This document shows positions 1-5,992 of a stretch of DNA of 8,523 bases, in pieces. Numbering within the stretch: the stretch's first letter is position 1; each line of letters opens with the position of its first letter. Below the pieces are notes generated by a model that made no database searches, was not told where the DNA came from, and worked only from the letters and a program-made list of their open reading frames with translations. A program made the translations under genes and the position numbers. Source of the stretch: Thermoleophilia bacterium (lineage in GTDB: Bacteria; Actinomycetota; Thermoleophilia; Gaiellales; SKUG01); assembly GCA_020438525.1 (NCBI GenBank), contig JAGQUL010000216.1, positions 862-9,384 of the forward strand, read 5' to 3'.

Positions 1-494
<494 letters not shown>

Positions 495-554
495 CCTGAT
501 CGACGGTTGACGGCCCCGCGACTCGCGGCGGTCGTCGGCTCGGGCCGGCCGCCT

Positions 555-580
555 GGCCGAGCACCATCCGGTGCTCGGCC
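555..580. terminator. Inner hairpin 1 of the post-rpoC palindrome
   Basis: GGCCGAGCACC (555-565) is perfectly complementary to GGTGCTCGGCC (570-580) across a 4-nt ATCC loop. The stem is very stable and G+C-rich, 61 bp after the rpoC stop. It could terminate transcription from either side, since the flanking genes converge. No U-tract follows on either strand; terminators without U-tracts have been proposed for high-GC actinobacteria, so the function is inferred from position. Confidence 0.5.
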
Positions 581-587
581 TCGGCTA

Positions 588-611
588 CGCCGAAGCATCC
601 ATGCTTCGGCG
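588..611. terminator. Inner hairpin 2 of the post-rpoC palindrome
   Basis: CGCCGAAGCAT (588-598) and ATGCTTCGGCG (601-611) are perfect reverse complements separated by two bases. As RNA the closing A-U pairs would open to leave a nine-pair stem with a six-base loop. It lies 7 bp from inner hairpin 1, inside the same outer arms. A terminator role is inferred from its place between two convergent genes. Confidence 0.45.
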
Positions 612-689
612 ACCGTCCCTCGCCGACGACCACCGCGGTCGCGGGGCCTCGTCGCGTCTTCGGGGAGTCCGACTGCTCGGGGCTGCGGC

Positions 690-1268
690 CTACAGGAACG
701 GGCCGCGCTTGTCCTTGGTGCGGTTGCCGCGCACGAACGGGCCGGACATGCCCACGGTGGTGGTCGAGCCGATGCCCGGTCCTGCCTCGGCGGCCGTGGA
801 GGCGGTGCTGGTGGGTGGCGGAAGCGGCGGGGCCAGCGGCGAGTCGCCGACCCGTCGCCGGCGCGCTGCGGTGCCGGCGAGCAGCAGGACCGCGCCCGCC
901 ATGGCCGCGATCGCGCCGAACAGCCCGAACATGAAGGGCGCGAACCAGCGATCCGCGAACGTGTCGGCGAACGCCTGTGACGGATCGTCTTCGTTCACGT
1001 ACAGCGTCTCGGTCGCGCCCATCGTGGGCTGGCTCGAGGAACTCACCGACGACGAGTGGGTGTAGTCCTGGCCCTCGTAGGTGTAGGCGTACGTCGGCGA
1101 GTACGTCGTGTCGCCGTCCGAGTCGGTGCTCGAATCGACATCGACGACGTGGCCCTGGACGGTCGTGCCTGCGTCCACGACGTCCTGCCGCCACGAGTAC
1201 TGGCTCCACGCCGTGGCGAGCAGGCCGATGCCTGCGACGAGGAGGATGAGGCCGAGGATGCGTCGCAT
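690..1268 (-). CDS. DUF3592-like two-helix membrane protein
   Basis: This is a 192-residue protein of unknown function. It has a short positive N-terminus and a hydrophobic helix at about residues 4-20. An extracytoplasmic segment of about 90 residues rich in Ser, Thr, Asp and Tyr follows. A second helix spans about 112-132, then a stop-transfer cluster (ARRRR, about 135-139) and a Pro/Ser/Thr-rich basic cytoplasmic tail. The middle region (VQGHVVDVDSS ... YSPTYAYTYEGQDYTHSSS ... ETLYVNEDDPSQAF) follows the DUF3592 pattern: a beta-rich domain between two helices, ending in a Y-x-x-x-x-P-like strand. No clear Shine-Dalgarno precedes the ATG at 1268. GATGAT (1280-1275) six bases upstream is a poor -10 match that would fit a leaderless start. 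The gene converges on rpoC and diverges from the antiporter gene, so it is probably transcribed alone. The family call is from pattern, not a search. Confidence 0.72.
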   Translation of the reverse strand: MRRILGLILLVAGIGLLATAWSQYSWRQDVVDAGTTVQGHVVDVDSSTDSDGDTTYSPTYAYTYEGQDYTHSSSVSSSSQPTMGATETLYVNEDDPSQAFADTFADRWFAPFMFGLFGAIAAMAGAVLLLAGTAARRRRVGDSPLAPPLPPPTSTASTAAEAGPGIGSTTTVGMSGPFVRGNRTKDKRGPFL

Positions 1269-1370
1269 GGATGCATCATCGGCACGTCGTCGGACGGGAT
1301 GAAGTCCGGATCGGTCGTCTTTCGAAGTTCGCCGCGTGCATCGGCGGATCGGAGCGGCCCGTCGATGGGT

Positions 1371-1375
1371 AGGGA
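1371..1375 (+). promoter_or_regulatory. Ribosome binding site for the antiporter gene
   Basis: AGGGA lies six bases before the GTG at 1382 and supports that codon as the start. There is no in-frame ATG near the beginning of the reading frame, and the hydrophobic N-terminal helix starts immediately after this GTG. I found no convincing -10/-35 pair in the 113-bp divergent gap (1269-1381), which must hold promoters for both this gene and the DUF3592 gene. Confidence 0.6.
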
Positions 1376-1381
1376 AGCGTC

Positions 1382-3013
1382 GTGGAGTTCTACGTCGCCA
1401 CAGCAGCGATCGCGCTGATCACGATGTTCGGGAACCTGGTCGCGAATCGGTTCCCCGTTCCCGTGCCCGTCTGGCTGCTCGCCGGCGGGCTGCTCGTCGG
1501 CGACGTCGGGTTCGGATTCGTCGCCACGAGCGGCATCGCGCAGCTGATCGACCTGATGCTCCCGGTCGCGGTGGCGATCATCGTCTTCGAGGGCTCCGCG
1601 CTGCTCGGCGTGCGAGTGCTGCGCGAGGTCGGCAGCGCGGTGCGCAACATCGTCGCGCTCGACGTGATCGTGAACATCGCGGTCGGGTCGCTCGTCGCCC
1701 ACTACCTGCTCGACTTTCGCTGGTCGGTCGCCGCGATGTTCGGAGCGCTGCTGAGCGTTACCGGTCCCAGCGTGATCGGGCCGCTGCTGCGCACCGTGCC
1801 GCTCCGCTCCCGACTGCGCGGCGTGCTCGAGGCCGAGAGCATCATCATCGACCCGATCGGGGCGATCGTCACGCTGCTGCTGCTCGACTTCGCACTGATC
1901 GATCGGTTCGATGCGTTTCACACCACCTACCGCGTGCTCGCGCCGTTCGGCATCGGCGTGGCCGCCGGGCTGCTGGGCGCGGTGCTCGTGATCGCGGCGC
2001 TTCGCCGCCTCAAGGTCTCGCGCGACGAGGCGAGCCTCGTCACCGCCGGCATGGTCGTGGCGACGTTCTCGCTGTCGGAGGTCGCCGCGACCGAGTCGGG
2101 ACTGGTCGCGATGGTCGTGATGGGCATCATCGTGGGGAACGTGCCGCTGCCGCACCGCGAGAGCCAGCACGAGTTCTACCGCGTGCTCGTGGGATTCCTG
2201 CTCGGCTTCGTCTACGTCCTGCTCGCGGCGCGCGTCAACCCCGACGCGCTCGCGGAGCTCTGGCCGGTCGGCATCCTCGTGTACCTCGCATTCGCGCTGA
2301 TCGCCCGCCCGATCATCATCGGTCTGGGCACGATCGGCTCGTCGCTCACGTGGCGCGAGCGTGCCTACGCGATGCTCGTGGCCCCCCGCGGCGTGGTTGC
2401 CGCCGGCCTTGCGGCGGTCGTGGCCGTGACCGTGAGCGAGCAGTTCGGGAGCGACGGCGAGAAGTTCGTCGCCGCGGTGTTCCTCGTGATCGCGCTGTCG
2501 ATCTCGATCCAGATGCCCTTGGCGCGGTGGCTGTCGGCTAAGCTGGGGGTCATGCAGGGCAGCGCCGTTGTGATCGGAGGCGGCCGGGTCGGGATGGCGG
2601 TCGCCAACCGGCTCGAGCAGCGCGGACTGACCGTCGTCATCGTCGACGTCGAACAGGCACGCCTCGAGCAGGCGCGCGCCGCCGGCTACCGAGCGATCGC
2701 AGGCGACGGCCGCGACCAGGAAGTGCTCGAGCGCGCCGGGATCTCGAAGGCCGACGCGGTCTATGCCGTCTCCGGCGACGACGCCACCAACCTGCTGATC
2801 ACCAGCCTCGTCGCCGAGATGGGCGACATCCCGGTCTTCACGCGCGTTCGCGACAGCGCCAACACCCGCGCCTTCCGCCGGATCGGCGGCCATGCGGTCA
2901 ACCCGGCGGAGTCGGTCGCCGACTCCCTGCTCGACGCCACCGACCGCGACATGGCCCGCCGCGAGCGGCTCGCCGCCGAGCAGCGCCGCCGCGAGCGCGA
3001 ACGCACCACCTGA
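1382..3013 (+). CDS. CPA1-type cation:proton antiporter with C-terminal TrkA_N domain
   Basis: This is a 543-residue integral membrane protein, predicted to exchange monovalent cations (Na+ or K+) for protons. Residues 1 to about 385 form a series of hydrophobic helices of the NhaP/CvrA-like Na+/H+ exchanger fold. Family signatures are T127-G-P-S-V-I-G-P and E152-S-I-I-I-D157-P-I-G-A, the region corresponding to the ion-binding helices. Residues from about 391 form a Rossmann domain of TrkA_N (RCK) type: the glycine motif G399-G-G401-R-V-G404, then strand LTVVIV ending in D422, typical of NAD(H) binding. There is no TrkA_C domain; the protein ends in a charged tail of Arg, Glu and Ala after about residue 520. 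The regulatory domain suggests gating by a dinucleotide. The start is GTG with AGGGA six bases upstream. It runs divergently from the DUF3592 gene and is followed 38 bp later by the DsbA-like gene. Ion specificity cannot be read from the sequence. Confidence 0.88.
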   Translation: MEFYVATAAIALITMFGNLVANRFPVPVPVWLLAGGLLVGDVGFGFVATSGIAQLIDLMLPVAVAIIVFEGSALLGVRVLREVGSAVRNIVALDVIVNIAVGSLVAHYLLDFRWSVAAMFGALLSVTGPSVIGPLLRTVPLRSRLRGVLEAESIIIDPIGAIVTLLLLDFALIDRFDAFHTTYRVLAPFGIGVAAGLLGAVLVIAALRRLKVSRDEASLVTAGMVVATFSLSEVAATESGLVAMVVMGIIVGNVPLPHRESQHEFYRVLVGFLLGFVYVLLAARVNPDALAELWPVGILVYLAFALIARPIIIGLGTIGSSLTWRERAYAMLVAPRGVVAAGLAAVVAVTVSEQFGSDGEKFVAAVFLVIALSISIQMPLARWLSAKLGVMQGSAVVIGGGRVGMAVANRLEQRGLTVVIVDVEQARLEQARAAGYRAIAGDGRDQEVLERAGISKADAVYAVSGDDATNLLITSLVAEMGDIPVFTRVRDSANTRAFRRIGGHAVNPAESVADSLLDATDRDMARRERLAAEQRRRERERTT

Positions 3014-3039
3014 GCCGCGCAGGCCGCTCGATGCCGCGC

Positions 3040-3045
3040 TACGAT
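3040..3045 (+). promoter_or_regulatory. -10 element for a leaderless DsbA-like transcript
   Basis: TACGAT fits the TAnnnT -10 consensus and ends six bases before the ATG at 3052, so transcription would begin at or next to the start codon. There is no Shine-Dalgarno before 3052. No good -35 is visible, which is usual for leaderless actinobacterial promoters. This favours 3052 over the upstream in-frame ATG at 3031, which would itself lie upstream of this element. It also suggests that the gene has its own promoter despite the short gap after the antiporter. Confidence 0.55.
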
Positions 3046-3051
3046 GCCGCC

Positions 3052-3768
3052 ATGGATGGATCGTCGTCGAACAACGCCGTGGTCGAGCCCGGCAGCGAGC
3101 GCATCCTGCTCGAGGTCTGGAGCGACGTGGCATGCCCGTGGTGCTACGTCGGTCGACGCAACCTGCAGGTCGTGCTCGCCGACCTCGACGAGCCGGACCG
3201 CCCCGACGTTCGCTGGCGCGCCTACCAGCTCGATCCCACGATCCCGGCCGACGGCGCGCCCGCGGATGCCTACTTCGAGCGCCGCTTCGGCGCCGACCTC
3301 CCGCGGCTCGAGCAGTCGCGCGAGCACCTGGTCGCGCTCGGGGAGGAGCTGGGCATCGCGTTCCGCTTCGACCGCCAGCGAACGATCGCAAACACCCACC
3401 TCGCGCATCGCGTGCTCGCCGCCGCCGACGATCTCGGCGAGCGCGAGCCGGTGATGGACGCGCTGTTCGCCGCGAACTTCGAGCGCGGCATCGACATCGG
3501 CGATCCCGACGCGCTCCGGCTCGTGATCGCAGAGCAGCTGGAGGACGACGACCTCGCCGCCCGACTCGTGGATCGTGCACGCTCCGATTCGGGCCTTGCG
3601 TCCCGGGTCGATGCCGACATCGAGCTCGCACGCGAGATCGGAATCTCGGGCGTGCCCTGCTTCGTCGCCGATCGCGCGATCGCCATTCCCGGAGCGGTGC
3701 CCCCGCCCGTGCTCGGCGAGCTGCTCGGCGAGGCCGCCGCGCGACGCGACGCCGCGACAGGCGACTGA
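3052..3768 (+). CDS. DsbA family thiol oxidoreductase (FrnE-like)
   Basis: This is a 238-residue thioredoxin-fold protein with a helical insertion, as in the DsbA/FrnE family of disulfide oxidoreductases and isomerases. The redox motif is C28-P-W-C31 at the start of the first helix, after strand ILLEVWSDVA. The family signature N114-T-H-L-A-H-R120 and the cis-proline loop G200-V-P202-C203-F follow. There is no signal peptide, so it should act in the cytoplasm, as proposed for FrnE-type proteins, rather than in envelope disulfide formation. A third cysteine (C203) directly after the cis-proline is unusual and next to the active site in this fold. The start was chosen at the ATG at 3052 because of the TACGAT element; an ATG at 3031 would add seven residues. 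The gene follows the antiporter by 38 bp and converges on the flavoprotein gene with only 8 bp between stop codons. The substrate is unknown. Confidence 0.88.
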   Translation: MDGSSSNNAVVEPGSERILLEVWSDVACPWCYVGRRNLQVVLADLDEPDRPDVRWRAYQLDPTIPADGAPADAYFERRFGADLPRLEQSREHLVALGEELGIAFRFDRQRTIANTHLAHRVLAAADDLGEREPVMDALFAANFERGIDIGDPDALRLVIAEQLEDDDLAARLVDRARSDSGLASRVDADIELAREIGISGVPCFVADRAIAIPGAVPPPVLGELLGEAAARRDAATGD

Positions 3769-3776
3769 CCGGTGCG

Positions 3777-4871
3777 TCAGGCGATCGGTCGGCTCGTGAG
3801 AAATCGCGAGACGAAGTCGAGGCCCATCGACGACCCCAGATCGCTCCTGGACAGCCGCTCGTCGAAGTGCGCCGGCGGCAGCATGCGCATGCCGAGCCCG
3901 CGTGCCCGGACCATCAGTCCGGCATCTCGCGCAAGGTGACGATGCCCGTCGATCACGTCGCGGGCCGCGTTGCCGACGAGCGCCTCCGGCGAGCCGCTGC
4001 GCGTGAGCTCGCGAACCGCGCTTCGCGAGTCGACGAGCGCCGCCGCCATGCCCGCACCGATGTACGGGTCCGCGTTGCCCGCGCTGTCGCCGATCTTGAG
4101 GATGCGGCCGTCCGCCGCGCTGCGCGACAGGTGCTGCTGCGCATCGAACGCCTGCGGCGGCGACACGGGCGTGCCCAGCTCGAGGCGACCGGCGAGCGCG
4201 TCGTAGCGGGCGAGCAGCGCAGCCTCGTCCGTGATCGTGCGCCCCGGCGGCAGGTCGTAGTAGGCGACGAAGCCACCGTCGTCGGCGATCGGAAAGAAGA
4301 ACATGCTCTCGTCGCGGCCGCGGTCGTACGCCCCGAACACCCGATCGAACGGCGCCGGCGAGTCGTACTGCGCCGTGACGTACACGTGGTTGCGGCTGGT
4401 CGGCACACGCTCGAGCGCGCCCTCGTTCGTCGCTGCGATCCGCCCACCGCTCGCATCCACGAAGATCCGGCCCTGCATCGTCCGCAGGGCGTCGTCGGGC
4501 CCCGCCACCGTCACGGCCACGTGATCGTCGTGCGCTGCCACGTCCACGATCCGGTGGTGAAAGTCGATCGGGACGTGCTCGTCACGAGCGAGCCCGCGCA
4601 GCTTCTGCTCGATCGACATGATCGTCGTGTCACGCCCGGGGTCACCGACGCCGATGTCGCGCAGGATCTCGCGCGCCTGCGGGCGCAGGAAGATGTTGCG
4701 GGCACGCGTCGGGTCGACTCCGCGCGCCTCGAACACGTGCACGGCCTCCCCGGCTCGCTTCAGGCCGAGCGCGGTCGCGGTTCCGGCGGGACCGCCGCCC
4801 CCGATGATCACGGGCAGCTCCCGAGCTATGGATCGTGCCGAATCGAGCACCTGCGTCCCCCCCGCGGACAT
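3777..4871 (-). CDS. FAD-dependent oxidoreductase / monooxygenase-like flavoprotein
   Basis: This is a 364-residue protein with the fold signatures of class A flavoprotein monooxygenases (PHBH/UbiH/geranylgeranyl-reductase superfamily). In order: the ADP-binding Rossmann motif G25-G-G27-P-A-G30 after strand PVII; E48 at the end of the second strand (VHVFE), which would bind the ribose; R56-A-R-N with the following helix and the stretch at about 84-95, reminiscent of the conserved Arg region of the superfamily; V138-D-A-S-G142; and the second FAD motif G261-D-S-A-G-N-A-D-P-Y-I-G-A-G-M275. It probably binds FAD and uses NAD(P)H to oxygenate or reduce a small hydrophobic substrate, which is unknown. 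No membrane segment is seen. The start at 4871 follows AGGGGA by eight bases. The gene is second in a likely operon with the hydrolase 58 bp upstream. Its stop lies 8 bp from that of the convergent DsbA-like gene. Confidence 0.85.
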   Translation of the reverse strand: MSAGGTQVLDSARSIARELPVIIGGGGPAGTATALGLKRAGEAVHVFEARGVDPTRARNIFLRPQAREILRDIGVGDPGRDTTIMSIEQKLRGLARDEHVPIDFHHRIVDVAAHDDHVAVTVAGPDDALRTMQGRIFVDASGGRIAATNEGALERVPTSRNHVYVTAQYDSPAPFDRVFGAYDRGRDESMFFFPIADDGGFVAYYDLPPGRTITDEAALLARYDALAGRLELGTPVSPPQAFDAQQHLSRSAADGRILKIGDSAGNADPYIGAGMAAALVDSRSAVRELTRSGSPEALVGNAARDVIDGHRHLARDAGLMVRARGLGMRMLPPAHFDERLSRSDLGSSMGLDFVSRFLTSRPIA

Positions 4872-4879
4872 GACGCCAT

Positions 4880-4885
4880 TCCCCT
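4880..4885 (-). promoter_or_regulatory. Ribosome binding site for the flavoprotein gene
   Basis: On the - strand AGGGGA lies eight bases before the ATG at 4871. It is the strongest Shine-Dalgarno in the 58-bp gap after the hydrolase stop and fixes the start at 4871. Much longer in-frame readings into the hydrolase gene are unsupported. The gap shows no promoter or terminator, which supports co-transcription with the hydrolase. Confidence 0.65.
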
Positions 4886-4929
4886 GCCCGCTTGTCGAGC
4901 GCGGCGCGATCCGTGTTCCAGCGCCTCGG

Positions 4930-5847
4930 TCAGCTGGCGGACCGGAAGAACTCGAGCGCCCGGGAGAGCACGGCATCGGGGCGCTCCTCGGCCAGGAAGT
5001 GGCCGGCGCCCGGCACGACCTCCACGTGGGCGTCGTCGCCGTGGCGTTCGATCCCGGTCGCGAGCGACGAGCGGATGATCGGGTCATCGCCACCGAGCAG
5101 CAGCAGGGTCGGCATCTGCAGGCGCTGCGCGTCGTAGCCGCCCCGCGCCCAGGGCAGCAGCTCGCGCGCGAGGAAGGTCCGGTACATCGCGGAGCCGGCC
5201 GCGGAGCGTGCGTGGTCGCGGTAGGGCTGCTCGTACATCCGCACGTCGGCGTCGCTCCAGCTGTCGCGCGTGGACGCACCGGCGAGCATCGTGCGGACCA
5301 CGCCCGGTGTGCGCAGCAGCGCGGCGCCGAGCACCGGGGTGGAGAGCACCGGCTGGTACAGGAACCGCCATGCGTCGGGCAGCGCCGACGCGGTCGGCCA
5401 CGGGGTCGCGATGTTGAGCGCCAGATAGTGGTCGACCTTCTCGGGGTGGCGCAGTGCGAGCATGAATCCGACGAACCCGCCCCAGTCGTGGCCCATCACC
5501 TTCGCGCGGGGCGCGCCCACGGCGTCCATGAACGCGGCGATCTCGTCGGCGATCTGCGCCTTGCCGTAGCCGTCGGCGGGCGCGTCGCTCCAGCCTGCGC
5601 CACGCATGTCCGGAACGATCACGCGGTAGTGCTTCGCGAGCTCCGGGATCAGCCTGCGCCACATGTACCAGTTCTGGGGGAACCCGTGGATGAGCACGAG
5701 CGGCTCGCCCCGGCCCGCCTCGACGTAGTGGTAGCGCACCCCGTTGACCGACACGTAGCGATGCGTCGATCCCGGAACCGAGGGCAGGGCCGCTGCTCCG
5801 TCGACCGGCGCATTCTGGGTCCTGCCAGCTGTGATCGGCGACGCCAC
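4930..5847 (-). CDS. Alpha/beta hydrolase, epoxide hydrolase-like
   Basis: This is a 305-residue alpha/beta-hydrolase-fold enzyme. Visible signatures are: the oxyanion-hole motif H54-G-F-P-Q58; D80-M-R-G-A-G-W-S-D88 after strand RVIVPD, typical of epoxide hydrolases and haloalkane dehalogenases; the nucleophile elbow G119-H-D121-W-G-G, where an Asp rather than Ser means covalent attack on an epoxide or C-halogen carbon; the acid D254 or D255 in LGGDDPII; and the catalytic H283 in GAGHFLAEERPD. The lid region holds tyrosines (Y164; Y222 in MYR) that could act as the epoxide-activating pair, favouring epoxide hydrolase over dehalogenase. There is no signal peptide. The GTG start at 5847 follows AAGGA by six bases; a longer reading frame upstream lacks support and would run into the divergent phosphorylase promoter. 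It is probably the first gene of an operon with the flavoprotein. The substrate is unknown. Confidence 0.87.
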   Translation of the reverse strand: MASPITAGRTQNAPVDGAAALPSVPGSTHRYVSVNGVRYHYVEAGRGEPLVLIHGFPQNWYMWRRLIPELAKHYRVIVPDMRGAGWSDAPADGYGKAQIADEIAAFMDAVGAPRAKVMGHDWGGFVGFMLALRHPEKVDHYLALNIATPWPTASALPDAWRFLYQPVLSTPVLGAALLRTPGVVRTMLAGASTRDSWSDADVRMYEQPYRDHARSAAGSAMYRTFLARELLPWARGGYDAQRLQMPTLLLLGGDDPIIRSSLATGIERHGDDAHVEVVPGAGHFLAEERPDAVLSRALEFFRSAS

Positions 5848-5853
5848 GCGCCA

Positions 5854-5858
5854 TCCTT
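5854..5858 (-). promoter_or_regulatory. Ribosome binding site for the hydrolase gene
   Basis: On the - strand AAGGA lies six bases before the GTG at 5847. This decides the start among several in-frame candidates, because the reading frame stays open for another 63 codons upstream. The protein beginning here has a short unstructured leader of about 28 residues before the first beta strand (HRYVSVNGV), a normal length for the family. Confidence 0.65.
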
Positions 5859-5976
5859 CGTCTCGTGCGGTTCCGCTTCCTGAATCTCGTGCCTGCGCGC
5901 GACGGATCGTGCACGTCGGGGGCGGAATGGCCCGATGCGGCAACGACGGAGCCGGTCGGCCAACTCGCCGCCTGCG

Positions 5977-5982
5977 TAGGAT
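5977..5982 (+). promoter_or_regulatory. Candidate -10 element for the phosphorylase gene
   Basis: TAGGAT fits TAnnnT and ends ten bases before the ATG at 5993, giving a leaderless or nearly leaderless transcript. The same bases contain AGGA, which could serve as a Shine-Dalgarno at an over-long spacing of 11. No clear -35 is seen. The 145-bp divergent gap (5848-5992) should also contain the promoter of the hydrolase operon on the other strand; I could not identify it with confidence. Confidence 0.35.
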
Positions 5983-5992
5983 CCGCTGCACC

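Larger units (their letters stand above)
512..648. repeat. Compound palindrome between convergent genes (possible two-way terminator or structured RNA)
   Basis: Two long complementary arms flank two smaller hairpins. The outer arms are 512-539 and 622-648. 512-522 pairs with 638-648 (11 bp), T523 is bulged, 524-528 pairs with 633-637, 529/632 is a C/A mismatch, and 530-539 pairs with 622-631. This gives 26 paired positions. Inside lie perfect hairpins at 555-580 and 588-611. The element sits between the rpoC stop (494) and the stop of the opposing DUF3592 gene (690), the expected place for a shared terminator, but it lacks a T-run. It is more elaborate than a simple terminator and could instead be a small mobile palindromic element or a structured 3' UTR. 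I see no gene in 495-689. Confidence 0.75.

Noticed and set aside
589..1274. Shared 10-mer GCATCCATGC in inner hairpin 2 and (on the - strand) at the DUF3592 gene start
   Set aside because: It is short and partly self-complementary, with no further similarity around it; chance is the simplest explanation.
1336..2541. Long + strand frame overlapping the antiporter in another phase
   Set aside because: It is almost entirely Arg/Ala/Gly/Pro, with no membrane segments or motifs; it is a frame-shifted shadow of the antiporter.
1043..3631. Very long open frame (862 codons) on the - strand across the antiporter and DsbA-like genes
   Set aside because: It is antisense to two well-recognised genes, is dominated by Arg, Ala, Asp and His as expected from the complement of G+C-rich coding DNA, and shows no domain signature.
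2892..5078. Long + strand frame of 728 codons
   Set aside because: It covers parts of four genes on both strands out of phase and shows only composition-driven residues.
4872..5279. Extension of the flavoprotein upstream into the hydrolase gene
   Set aside because: The upstream residues are an antiphase reading of the hydrolase gene, and a clear ribosome binding site precedes 4871.
5831..5992. Longer N-terminus for the nucleoside phosphorylase
   Set aside because: The 54 additional residues are low-complexity Arg-rich sequence; recognisable family sequence begins after the ATG at 5993.
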